NCBI RefSeq assembly: GCF_009905375.1
Contig: NC_133648.1
Coordinates: 90,398,631-90,462,630, forward strand
Source: Apium graveolens
Lineage: Eukaryota; Streptophyta; Magnoliopsida; Apiales; Apiaceae
Reading direction: 5' to 3'
Length of the DNA: 64,000 nt
Both the position numbers and the translations under genes were made by a program. Positions 1 through 10,822 of the stretch are shown here, one piece after another. Each line of letters opens with the position of its first letter. Position 1 is the stretch's first letter. The notes below the pieces were generated by a model, which saw nothing but the letters and a program-made list of their open reading frames with translations, was not told where the DNA came from and ran no database searches.

Positions 1-58
1 CACACACGCAGAAATGAAATTCAAAAGGGTATTCTTAATTATCTTGAAGAATAAATAC

Positions 59-262
59 CTCATCTGCAAGGGGAGGCTGAGGTCCAGTAGAGTTGGTGGA
101 GGAGAGGTGAAAAGGCATAAAAGCTTGAAAGATAGAAGAGAGTGTTTGAATTTGAGATAAAGAAAAGCCATGGCTATAACCACTCTCTCGTTTTCCTCCT
201 CTTAGCAAAACATGATGCGGCATAACGTTACCATCATTACTCCCATTTCTTCCTCCTCCCAT
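59..262 (-). CDS. First exon of a long-chain fatty alcohol oxidase-like gene (partial)
   Basis: From the ATG at 262 the reading frame gives 68 residues ending at Asp-Glu, where GATGAG|GTATTT is a good 5' splice site (exon end 59). The rest of the gene would lie left of the window. The residues HHVLLRGGKRESGYSHGFSL followed by SQIQTLSSI match what I recall of the N-terminus of plant FAO proteins, which have LLRGG, a Tyr-(S/T)-His-Gly segment and a later PPxPDE segment (here PQPPLADE). FAO enzymes are membrane-associated GMC-type flavoproteins that oxidise long-chain fatty alcohols to aldehydes in omega-oxidation. The FAD-binding and catalytic regions are not in the window, so activity cannot be judged. 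An upstream in-frame TTG is not needed as a start. Reading through the donor gives a stop at 35-37. The assignment rests on short remembered similarity and is moderately sure. Confidence 0.55.
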
Positions 263-364
263 TATTTTTAGCTCTGTAATACTCTTCAAACAATATAGGA
301 GTATATAATATGATTATGAGTGAGTGAATAGAGGAATGTCCATGCAGTACAAATTTATTGACTA

Positions 365-373
365 CTTATATAA
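365..373 (-). promoter_or_regulatory. Putative TATA box of the FAO-like gene
   Basis: TTATATAAG on the minus strand lies about 105 bases upstream of the ATG at 262. A start site about 30 bases downstream would leave a 5' leader of roughly 70 bases, usual for plants. The surrounding sequence is AT-rich, so chance occurrence is possible. Confidence 0.4.
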
Positions 374-746
374 CAAAATGCCACTTGAATCTTGATATAT
401 CAAAATAAAACATTTCTATTTATATTAACTTAAAATAATGCTAATTTAAAATTTTAACCAACCTGTATCATACCCAAAGTTTTAAATATCAACATCCTTC
501 AATAACTAAATAGAATTTTATATTTTTTTCCTTTTGTATTTATTTGATAATAATATATTATATTTTTCTAGAGCAATTTATAACTTTATATATATAGTTA
601 GTGTCGGTATGAATTATCAAATTTTCAAACATAAAGTCTTGATATTGAAAAGGAACATAATCACACATTAATTAATAGTACTGATTTGTCTTATTATTAT
701 AAAATCTTAAAAATTGATAGACTGTACGTTACCAATCAAACTTGTC

Positions 747-797
<51 letters not shown>

Positions 798-1492
798 TAA
801 ATGTCGAAATTGGGCTTGCTTTGAAATGGAAACCAAAATCACTTTCATAAAGAAGTCGTATATTGAAAACTTGAAATATAAATGTATTCCCAATCATGAA
901 ATAAGTTTCTTCTTCTTCTCGTCCGTTAGGATTACATTGTTTCTTGCGTTTAATACTCTATACTGATCTCAATTTATATTCACTTTAGCCAAGTTTGACC
1001 GAAAATAATATACTAGTTCCAATCTGTCTTCAAATTTCTCCCGTTTACAAATGACATGACGTTTTAATTTGTGGATAGCTCATGGAGGACTCACATAGGG
1101 TTCGTAGAGAATAATTATTTAGAAAATATAAATAAATAATTTATTTCATTTTTTGTCATAGTTATAAATTTTAATTAATAAATTAAAATTAAGTTACACA
1201 ATTTTTTTATCTAAAAAATCTTTGAAATTTGATTAAATAATTTAAAGTCATTCTGTAATAAAATCACATAAAATCACCTTATCCAAAATTATTTTATAGT
1301 AGAATCAAATTAAATAATTTTTTTTTTCAAATTGTAATTGTTAAACATTTTATTATATTTAAAAATAATTATTATTCTACATTAATAACGAATTTGATAA
1401 AATTTTATAATAGAATTAAAGTTTTTAATATAATATAAGAGTGTTCTCAAGGAAAGACCCATGCATATATGCACAAGCTGTCATCCCATTAT
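374..1492. other. AT-rich intergenic DNA
   Basis: This stretch lies upstream of the FAO-like exon. It is very AT-rich and contains one microsatellite at 747-795. I see no reading frame with recognisable protein similarity, no RNA gene and no clear element ends. Confidence 0.6.
747..795. repeat. (TAA)n microsatellite
   Basis: About sixteen uninterrupted copies of the trinucleotide ATA/TAA, about 49 bases. Long perfect trinucleotide runs are usually length-variable between individuals. Confidence 0.95.
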
Positions 1493-3050
1493 CATTACAA
1501 GAAAAACGATCATTTCCTATCAGCGTTTTGGTAGGAAATGGCCCAAATCTGGGAAAAAGGGTCAATTCCTACCAACGCGCTTGGTGGGAAATGCTCATGT
1601 CAGAATTGCTACTTGGTAGAAATTGATGCTTGTATCTCAAATGGTCCCACTTGCGAAATGGCTGCCCATGTGGCGTGCCATATGGTCAGCCACGTCACCT
1701 GCCATGTCAACGGCCACGTCATACAAATTGGGGTCAGGTTGATGAGTTGGCATGTAGGACCCATCCACGTGTCCTGCCATATGGCAATTGACACATAAAA
1801 GACCTTTTTTCTACCAGAAATGGTAGGTTTTGAGTTAGTATTTTCTACCATAATTGGTAGGTTTTGATTGACGAATGGTAGGTTTTATGTCAGAAGACAT
1901 GAATATCATCATTTCCTACCAATTATTTCCTGCCACTGTTTAGCTTGAATGTGGTAGGAAATACTTTGAATGTGGTAGGAAATGGCTTGAATGTGGTAGG
2001 AAATGTTGGACAGTTTTTTTTTAAAATTATTTCATTGATATCAATGTAGAACAATTTGTACATAAATTAATAGCTAAATCATAAGCATATAACAATAACC
2101 AAAATTGAAAAATTCATTATAAATCACAATCCGGACATATCACCATTATAACATGACAAGAAAAATTACATCTCCATTATAATTACATATAATAAATAAT
2201 AATTCATTACAACAATTAATATATGTTTTAAAAAATTTAGACTAATCATCTTCAAGTTCTCATCATTGTTGAATCATTTGCCTTCATTCTTTGTAATTTC
2301 TTCATTATCGTTGTTGAATCATTTGTCTACAGTCTTTGTGATTTTTCCATTTTCGTTTTGCTTCTTTCATTTCTTGGTCTCGAGTGAATAAAATCTATAG
2401 TAGTCATTAACACACATGAACAATTAATATATATAATAAAAAATAAAGAAGTAATTACATAAATAAATCAAGATTAAAATTATGTTAAAAATATTTAAAT
2501 GCATATAAATATAAGAGATGGTTAAAATGAAGAAGATGAAGATATTTACCAAAAGAAAAGAAGAAGGAAAAATTGTGAAATGAAATCTTGGTGGAGTAGA
2601 TAAAATTAAAAGTGAAAAGAGGAAGATAGTGGTTTATAGGTTCAAATCACCTATTTCCTACCAATATTGATAGGATATGGGTTCAGGCGCAATTTTCAAA
2701 ATTTTGGGTTTAATTTTGGCTCCGTATTTGAAATTTTCATTTTTGATTTTGGCTCCGCATTTGAATTTTTTATGAAATTAAGGTTCATTTCCTACCAATA
2801 TTGGTAGGTTTTGAATTTGGCGAAAATTTTGAATTTTTGATTTTGCCTCCATATTTGAAATTTTTGGTTTTGGCTTCATGTTTGAAATTTTGTGAAACTA
2901 AAGTTCATTTCCTACCAATATTGGTAGGTTTTGAGTTGGATAGTTTTTTTTTTGAAATTTTGGGTTTCCCTCCAAATTTAAAAATTTTGATTTTTCTTTC
3001 ATGTTTAAAATTTTCATGAAACTACAACAAATATAGGTAGTTAATGGGAT
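1493..3050. repeat. Block of TTTCCTACCA / TGGTAGGAAA motifs, possible degraded CACTA-type element
   Basis: The motif TTTCCTACCA or its complement recurs many times in both orientations, often as a palindrome (ATTTCCTACCAATATTGGTA near 2786 and 2906), and as three direct copies of GTGGTAGGAAAT near 1951-2005. Dense short subterminal repeats in both orientations are typical of CACTA (En/Spm) transposons. CATTACAAGAAAAACG at 1493 and ACTACAACAAATA at 3021 resemble CACTA termini, but they point the same way and no matching opposite end or transposase was found. Between 1660 and 1800 there are also several GCCACGTC/CCACGTG motifs. It could instead be another non-autonomous family. Confidence 0.35.
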
Positions 3051-3103
3051 TTAACGATTTTTTTTTGAATTTTTAGTGCAAGTACAATTATTAAGAATTA
3101 AAT

Positions 3104-3196
3104 TAAATATTAAAAAAAATTGAAATATCAATATAAGACTAAACACTTGTAAAGATGATTAGTTAAACTACTGGTTCACTATTAAAATAGCAAACC
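3104..3196. repeat. Satellite array, left remnant
   Basis: Part of one monomer of the ~177-bp satellite seen at 22270-23511, recognised by CATCAATATxxGACTAAAC, then ACTACTGGTT, then TTAAAATAGCAAACC. It is cut off at 3196 by the LINE insertion, and the monomer resumes at 8809. Confidence 0.75.
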
Positions 3197-3472
3197 AAAT
3201 AATGAAGCAATATGCTATGATGGGGTCAGAAAAGTGAAATTTCTCAACTTTGTGTTAGCAGAAGCATAATACTTGTATTGTCAAAGTTACTAGGAATAAG
3301 TTACACAAAAAACGGAAATTCAAAATATAATATGTATGAATCTTAAAAATAATTATATTTAAGTCTTGTCATCTAACATGGTAGTCTATTTTTGATATAT
3401 TCAGGGGTTCTCTTGTGAATTCGTTTGTTTCTGTCAGTTCTGTTTACTGTATTATCGTATTATCTATCTCAA

Positions 3473-4675
3473 ATGGCTTCAACTAGTAACATCATTGACG
3501 CTATGAATAAGATTACATTAGATGAAGAAGAAGATGAGGGCCTTGATTTCGAGGTGGAATCAGGGGAACAGTACTTGGATGGCAATCAAGAGATTAATAC
3601 AGACTTATGCTTGGTGGGCCATTTTCTGGTTGACGGAGTAATCGACTTTCCAGCAATGCAACAGACCATGGCTGCACTATGGAGACCAGGGAAAGGATTA
3701 TTCATTAAAGAGGTCGATATTAATCTATACTTGTTTCAATTTTATCATATGGTGGATATGAGAAGAGTCATAAAAGGTAGCCCGTGGTCATTCAACCGTA
3801 AAGCTCTGGTAATTGCGAGGATGAAAGAAGGAGATATCCCACGTGCTATGAATCTGAATACTATGGATTTATGGGTCCAAATTCATGATTTACGTGCAGG
3901 CTTCATGACCGAAAATATAGTAAAGGAAGTGGGAAACTACATTGGAACTTTCGTTGACTCATGTCCGACCAATTTCACAGGCGTGTGGCGTGAATATTTG
4001 AGAGTCCGAGTTAAAGTCGATCTGAAAAAACCACTAAAGAGGCGCATGAAGATCCGACGAGTTGGAAATGAATGGTTTTGGCTCGTATTTAAATATGAAA
4101 ATGTTCCAACTTTCTGCTTCATCTGTGGAATAATGGGGCACTCCGACAAATTTTGCAGTCATCATTTTGAAGCTCAAGAAAGTGAAATTGTGAAACCTTA
4201 CGGCTCGTGGATGCGTGCACCATTACGAAGACAGACGAAGTTGATTGGGGCTAAATGGCTGCGCAACGACAATGGTGATGGACAAAATTCACCGGAAAAT
4301 GGGTCTTGGAACAAAAACGGAAGGATAAATGATATCCCACCAAATCAGGGATCAGGTGGAGAGAATGAAGGAACGACAACAAACTAATCAAGGGATAGCG
4401 GCGCAAATACATGATTTTCAAATGACAACACGATAAGGATGGAAAACAGCCAATCAAATCCCGTGAAGAAAGGAGTGACAATAATAGAGAATAAAAAATG
4501 GAGGACTGATAATTGATTGGGCCATACTGAAGATACGATAAATAATACTGAGTTGGATATGGGCCCGGATGAGGAAAATACAATGAGCATGGAGCAGGAT
4601 AACCCAACAAATGCAACCGATCCAGAAAACGTGAAATTGGCGGGCCTCGTAAAGGGGGTTCGCCAGACATTATGA
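3473..4675 (+). pseudogene. LINE ORF1: DUF4283 / zinc-knuckle nucleic-acid-binding protein
   Basis: From the ATG at 3473 the frame is open for 304 codons. It carries a DUF4283-like region (about residues 44-150) and the zinc knuckle CFICGIMGHSDKFC (about residue 214; CX2CX4HX4C). The protein would bind element RNA in the retrotransposition particle. The frame first stops at a TAA (4385-4387) but keeps coding character to a TGA at 4673-4675, with further in-frame TGAs at 4412 and 4514. I infer that the original protein had about 400 residues and has lost its acidic C-terminal part. The final stop overlaps the ATG of ORF2. Confidence 0.8.
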
Positions 4676-7600
4676 GTACGTTAAGTTGAAATTGCCATGG
4701 GTTTGGGACCCATGGGCTCTACAATTCCTAAAGGAGTCTATACTCCAAAAGAGCCCAGACTTTGTTTTTCTTAGTGAAATTTTGTGTAAAGCAGATAAAG
4801 TAGAAAATGTCAAAAATAATATAGGTTTTGAAGGTGCCTTCACAATCGACTCTCAAGGAAATAGTGGGGGAATAACTCTGTTATGGAGGAATAAGAATGA
4901 GATTACGGTGAGGTCATTTAACAAGAATCATATTGATGTGGTGGTGGAGTCGGAAGGATGGAATCAATACACATTAACGGGCATATACGGAGAACCTGAT
5001 CGAGCTAAAAGAAAGGAGACTTGAGAGTTAATAAGTAGATTGCATAGGCAGGCAAATATTCCCTGGGTGCTGATAGGAGACATGAATAACATTCTTCGTC
5101 ATGAGGATACAAGTGGAGGAAGACAATACCCGACATGGCTCATTCAAGGTTTTCAGAAGTGTGTAGAGGAATGCGAGTCGCATGACCTAGAGTTGGAGGG
5201 ATACCCATTTATATGGGAAATGGGGTACGGTACAACAAAGTGGATAGAAACTAGACTAGACAGAGCATTGGTGTCAAACAGCTTCATGAATCAGTTTGTC
5301 GATGCTAAGCTAACCAACATGAAAATCTCCACTTCAGATCACAACCTCATTCTTTTGGAACCATTCACGAGAACATCCCCCGTTAAGGTGAAACGATTCC
5401 GATTTGAGAACGCTTGGTTGAGAGACCCTATGTGTGGTAAAATCGTTGAGCAATCATGGCGCCTGAGCCAAGGAAAATCAATGACAGGGAAAATTAGTTT
5501 TACATCGTATGTGTTGGAAAATGGGGAAAGGAAATTACAGGGATCTTTAAATCACGCATACAACACTTAAAGAAAATCATGCAACGTACAAAGGGAAGAA
5601 AGGATAATTTTTCAATCCAACTTTATCAAGAGAGTGCTAAAAAGTTGATGGAAATCTACAGTGAACAAGAGGTTTTATGGTGTCAAAGATGTAAATAATT
5701 GTGGCTTCAATAGGGGGATAGGAATAGTAAATACTTTCATGCAGCTACAAAGACTCGACGAAGACAAAACAAGATCTCTACTTTGTCAAATGAAAGTGGT
5801 GAATTAGTTGGACGTGACTCAGGCTTGGAAGAAACCATGGTGAATTACTTCTCAAACTTATTTGCAGCCATTAACACCAACTGGTCAGAGGTAATCAATT
5901 ATGTACCTACTCGAGTTAATGCAGATCACAACTCTAATTTGCTAGCTCCAGTGCAACCCAAAGAAGTAAAAGCGGCTTTGTTTAGTATGCATCCTGACAA
6001 ATCTCCCGGTCTAAATGGCATGAGCCCAGGGTTCTATCAAAAGTATTGGAAAGTGGTTGAAGGTAATATTGTTCAAATGACCCAACAGTTCTTTACCACT
6101 GGTAAGTTTGAGAATAATATAACTGATACCAACATTGTTCTAATACCAAAAAAGCATGACCTGTTAACTATGACAGATCTTCGACCTATTTCACTATGTA
6201 ATGTAGTTTACAAAATAGTGTCGAAAGTGTTGGAGGATAGGTTGAAAGGTATTATGGATGACATAATATCAGAATCTCAGAGCGCGTTCATCCCTGGGAG
6301 GCTGATTGCGGGCAATATAATGCGCGCGTTCATCCCTGGGAGGCTGATTGCGGACAATATAATGCTTTCATATGAAGTCATGCATTTTATGAAATGGAAA
6401 GTGAGTGGAAAAGTGGGATGGATGGCTTTAAAGTTAGATATGAGTAAGGCATATGATCGTGTGGAATGGAGTTTTCTGAGAGCAATGTTAAATAAGATGG
6501 GTTTTGATAATAAGCTTATTCAGCTCTTGTTGGAATGTGTCACCTCAGCTCGTTATAAAATATCACATTCAGGAAAAGAGTTTGGCCTAATTATTCTGAG
6601 TAGGGGCATCAGGCAGGGATCCTACTTGTTTCTCGTGTGCATGGAGGGACTCACAACATTAATTCAGGATTATGAACGCAAAAAACTCCTATCTGGTATT
6701 AGAGTTGCAAGGGGTCCTCTGAGTCTATCCCATCTATTCTTTGTAGACGACTCGTATGTGTATTACAAAGCTAGTGAGGATTCTGCAGCCCATGTGAATT
6801 ATATATTGCAAGTTTTTGAACAAGCTTCTGGTCAGCAAATAAATAAAGGCAAATCTTCTATACATTTCAGCTCTAACACATTTCCGGATGCGAGGGATTC
6901 AATATGCAATACTTTTGATTTCCCAGAAGCAAGTGAATGCACTACATATTTGGGACATCCTAGTAGTGTAGAACGCAATAAGAAGGCAATTTTTGGTTAT
7001 CTCAAAAGTAGAATGCAGAACGGAATTGAAGGTTGGGACAAAAAGTATTTATCAAAGGGCGGTAAGGAATTACTCATCAAAACGGTGTCACAAGCTTTAC
7101 CAACATACGCAATGAGCGTTTTTCTGTTGCCAAAGCATTTGTGTAGCGACCTGAAAAGCTTAATGTGCAAATACTGGTGGCGAGCATCAGCAAACAAGCC
7201 CAAAGGTATTCATTGGATGTCCTGGGATCGTATGTGCATGAAAAAATCTGAGGGTGGTCTGGGATTCAGAAAATTATATGACTTCAATATAGCACTACTT
7301 GGGAAGCATGCTTGGAGGCTAATCACAAGAAAAGATAGCATGGTCAGCAAGATTTATAGAGCTCGATATTTTCCAGATGGTAATTTTTTGACTGCTAAAC
7401 TGGGTTCCAACCCAAGTTACGTTTGGAGAAGTATTCTTCAATCTCAGGACCTTGTAAAATCAGGTGCTACTCTTCGTGTTGGTAATGGATGCACTATCGA
7501 CATCAAAAGAGATCCTTAGCTGCCTTGTGATAACGATCCATTTGTTCATACATATCATGAAGCTTTACAAGGAAATAAAGTTTCATCCCTCATGACAACG

Positions 7601-8770
7601 AACAGTGATAGCTGGGATACATATTTGGTGGGAGATATTTTCTCTGCAAGGGACGCACTTCTGATTCTATCAATTCCACTTCAAAGAAGAGAGAATAATT
7701 CGTGGTTCTGGAGGAAAGACAAGCTTGGCCAATACGCAGTTAAAAGTGCATATGCTGCAATCCGTGATGGCATTACAAACAATCACTCAAGCACCAGCTC
7801 TGGTTTCTGGAACAAAATCTGGAACTTGAAGAGACCGTTAAAAGTTAAACACTTCATATGGAGAGCTGTTAGAGAATGTTTGCCTACCAAAGAAATGTTG
7901 ATCAGCAGAATGGTCGAAGTTGATACAAGATGCCCAGTTTGTAATACAGCTGCAGAGACAACATTTCATGTCCTAGTCTCCTATCAAATTGCAGCTCTCT
8001 GCTGGCAGCACCTGGGTTATATATTTGATACACACACAAATATGAGCTTGGAAGAATGGACAACTGAGATGTTACAACACAGCAGAAGAAACCTTATTAA
8101 CAAAGTTTTCAAGGTAGCATGGGCTACATGGAACAACATAAATGATATTGTTTGGCAACAAAAAGGCAAGGAGTACGTTGAAATAGTATCATCAGCTTTA
8201 CAGGTACTTAACAACCGGGAGAGTGCACAAGACAAGTCTTTCGATAATTCTATTGGGTTCATAACTCAAGTGGATGGCGATGTGCACTGGAAATCACCAC
8301 ATCTAGGGATTGTTAAGGTAAACACTGATGCAACTCTTTTTGACGAATCCAATCACTACAGTTATGCCATGGTGGCCTGAGATCATGAGGGAGCAATGAT
8401 GGAAGCTATATCAAGTTGCATGTCAGGAAGTTTAAACCCAGAAATAGCAGAGGCCATTGGTATACGTGAGGCCTTAAGCTGGGTGAAGAGTAAGAATTGG
8501 CCAGCAGCTGTAGTGGAAACAAATTGCTTAAATGTGGTACAAGCCATCAGATGTTCGTCTGTTAACCTGTCTTATCTGGGAAGGGTAGTAGATGAATGCA
8601 ATCAATTACTTGTTGACTTAAAGTCGCGAAATGTGACTTTAAAATTTGTTAAGCGGTTCGCAAACATGGTAGCTCACTATTTAGCGAGATACTCAAGTTC
8701 TATAACTGATCGTAAATTGGGGGGGGGGGAAGGATACTCATCCAGACTTGATTTCTGTATTAGCAAATGA
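4672..8770 (+). pseudogene. LINE ORF2: endonuclease - reverse transcriptase - RNase H
   Basis: The ATG at 4672 overlaps the ORF1 stop (ATGA). Domains follow in order: EEP endonuclease (about 4690-5370; LIGDMNNI and the late SDHN motif), RT (about 5960-6960; LKLDMSKAYDRVEW, GIRQGS and the catalytic FVDDS in place of the usual FADDS), zf-RVT (about 7800-8000; FWNKIWNLKRPLKVKHFIWR) and an RNase H-like domain (about 8310-8730). It would nick target DNA and prime reverse transcription there. Damage: TGA just after the start (4687-4689), a frameshift near 4705, TGA at 5022, a frameshift between 5570 and 5783, TAG at 7517, TGA at 8378, and a 42-bp in-frame duplication in RT. Several of the TGAs replace an expected TGG (Trp). 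It cannot encode an active enzyme. Confidence 0.88.
6282..6365 (+). repeat. 42-bp tandem duplication inside the LINE RT
   Basis: Two head-to-tail copies of a 42-base unit encode AFIPGRLIAGNIM and AFIPGRLIADNIM. The frame is kept, so 14 residues are added inside the conserved FIPGR-LIxDNI motif. The copies differ at very few bases, so the duplication is recent relative to the element. Confidence 0.92.
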
Positions 8771-8781
8771 TTTGAAAGTTC

Positions 8782-8812
8782 AATAAAACCATTTCCTTTC
8801 TGGCAAAAAAAA
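8782..8812 (+). terminator. LINE polyadenylation signal and A tail
   Basis: AATAAA at 8782-8787 is followed after 17 bases by eight A residues (8805-8812), the last four of which also belong to the target-site duplication. Confidence 0.75.
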
Positions 8813-9289
8813 TAGCAAACCTAATACATTTATTTTTTTTCCAAAACATTTATCATATCACTAAAATATATAGATCTTGATATCCGTACAGTTGGATCAT
8901 TCATAAAAAGTTTTGAAAAAAATTCGAAACATCAATATGGGAATAACCACTAGTTAAAAGTACTATTCAAACAATTGGTTGATTGTTAAAATAACATACA
9001 AAATAATTATTTTTTCAAAGCATTTTGTCATGTCACAAAAATATATAGATCTTTACATCTGTATGGTTGGATCATTTATAAATATTTTTAAAAAAATCAA
9101 AATATTAATGTGGGACTAAACTCTAGTAAGAAGAACTATTTAAACTACTGGCTGACTAATAAAATAGCAAACTGAATACCTTTTTTTTTCTAATAATTTT
9201 ATCATATCACTGGAATATATAGATCTTGACATCCGTACAGTTGGATCCTTCATATTTTTTTTATAAAAATCAAAATATGAATATGGGAT
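8809..9289. repeat. Satellite array, second part (~2.7 monomers)
   Basis: The ~177-bp monomer resumes after the LINE. The shared landmark TGGTTGA/TGGCTGA occurs at 8976 and 9149, 173 bases apart. The array is cut at 9289 by the first copia element. Confidence 0.88.
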
Positions 9290-10562
9290 TGTTAGGTCCC
9301 AATATGTTTGTAGAATGGGGGGGTTGAATACAAACTATACCGTTTAATCGAATAAAATGCGTAATAAAAAAGTGAAACAAAATTCAAGTTAAATAAAACT
9401 ATCATTAAACTTGAAAGGTGTTACAACAACGGTATCGTTTACAAGGGATTAATCTCAAATAAATTATTCCAAATCTAAAATAAATTCGACATGAACTTTT
9501 TCTATTTTTGAAATAAAAAGATCAAATGCTAGAAGTAATTTGAGATTAATATCTAAGGATTTTGATCCGCTAGATAGTTACACAACAACAATATAATGAT
9601 TTCTAGTGGTTTGAATTTAACATTAATGACTAGAAATTAATAGGCTCGAAATGTAGTTGAGAGAGATGAAATGCTTCTGCTATTTGTTCTTCAGGTTGTT
9701 GTTCTGTAATTAATGAGCTTCTGTCTGAGTTTTTCTTTTATATTCATTCAACATAAATTCACTGAATTGGCAAGACAATCCGTTGAGCTAGCAAGACAAT
9801 CCCAACAGCTGGTAGAACTTTCGGTATGAAAAATGAATGAACTAGCAAGACAATCCCAACAGCTGGTAGGACTTCCAGTAAGACAATTAAATGAACTGGC
9901 ATGACTTTCGGTATGACTATTGATTGTCATACCGATTGTCATACTAGTACAAAAGATTGTCTTGCTGAATTAATATTGAATTTAAATTCAAAATCAATTC
10001 TGAAAATGCATAATATTAATTCAGAATTAATTAATCAATTAATCCAATTAATCAATAAATTAATCTTTGCAAATATAATTTATTTTCTTAATTAAATTAT
10101 ACGACTTACTTAATTAATAGAGAATTAATACTACTCTTGAACATCAACCATTCTTCTGAAAATCTTCTGATAATTATGAATCAATTCCACACTTCAATGT
10201 TGACACTCGATGTACTGTCTGGTTAATGAGTGACTAACTTCCGTGACATTTCTTCATGTCTTGACTTCAATAACTTGATTTACTTCAGATTAAATCCCTG
10301 TAAATATTTGATACCCTGGCGAGATCTCTGTCACTTGATTAAATCCACAATCTTGATTTATATCACTGAGGCTTGATCAATTTCTTGAGCTTCTTCCAGT
10401 GAATTAAGTCCTCAAGTCTGTAGAACAATGTTACTTAATCCTTTGCCATATGTTACTTAGTGAGATCTCTTTGACGATAGAACCACTATTTACTTGTTAC
10501 ATCCTTATTTGAGTTGAGTTAAATCCTCGAATAAACAAATAGGCTATGACATATGCATTTCA
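9290..10562 (-). repeat. 3' LTR of copia element 1
   Basis: It begins TGTTAGGTCCC and ends GCATTTCA in plus orientation, 1,273 bases, matching 20995-22269 throughout. It carries a hairpin (GGTATGAC 9910-9917 with GTCATACC 9926-9933) and two copies of the segment AGCAAGACAATCCCAACAGC (near 9790 and 9845). Confidence 0.93.
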
Positions 10563-10575
10563 ATCTCCCCCTATT
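10563..10575 (-). other. Polypurine tract of copia element 1
   Basis: On the coding strand AATAGGGGGAGAT directly precedes the 3' LTR. Such tracts prime plus-strand DNA synthesis. Confidence 0.75.
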
Positions 10576-10822
10576 TGTTTGTTAGACAATAACAACAAAT
10601 ACCTAGAGGATAACTCAACTAACAAATAAGAAAAAGATATAAACAGTAATGCAAAGTAAATAGCAGAAAAGTTCTGGATTATATTTAACATTTTCCATAT
10701 TCCGAAAGAAATTTACAAGTGAATACAAGATAGATGTTCCTCTAGACTGAACATATGACTACATTTGTCTATCTTGATTCATAAAGCTCTAAGCATATTA
10801 CATTAAGTTGAGCTAATTGAAT

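Larger units (their letters stand above)
3197..8808 (+). mobile_element. L1-type LINE, near full length, inactive
   Basis: A non-LTR retrotransposon of about 5.6 kb. It has a 5' leader (3197-3472), ORF1 with DUF4283 and a zinc knuckle, ORF2 with endonuclease, reverse transcriptase, zf-RVT and RNase H-like regions, an AATAAA signal and a short A tail. The 13-bp AAAATAGCAAACC at 3184-3196 recurs at 8809-8821 straight after the element, giving a target-site duplication within the satellite monomer. Part of the A tail overlaps the duplication, so the exact 3' end is uncertain by a few bases. Both ORFs contain stops or frameshifts. The domain order is that of the plant L1 clade. Confidence 0.9.

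Noticed and set aside
2801..3019. 72-codon plus-strand frame rich in Phe and Leu
   Set aside because: It arises from the repeated palindromic motif and T-rich sequence and has no gene-like context.
9748..10095. Cys/Ser-rich frames of 64 codons in both LTRs of copia element 1
   Set aside because: They are translations of the short AGCAAGACAATCCC-type repeats and the hairpin; their repetition follows from the repeats.
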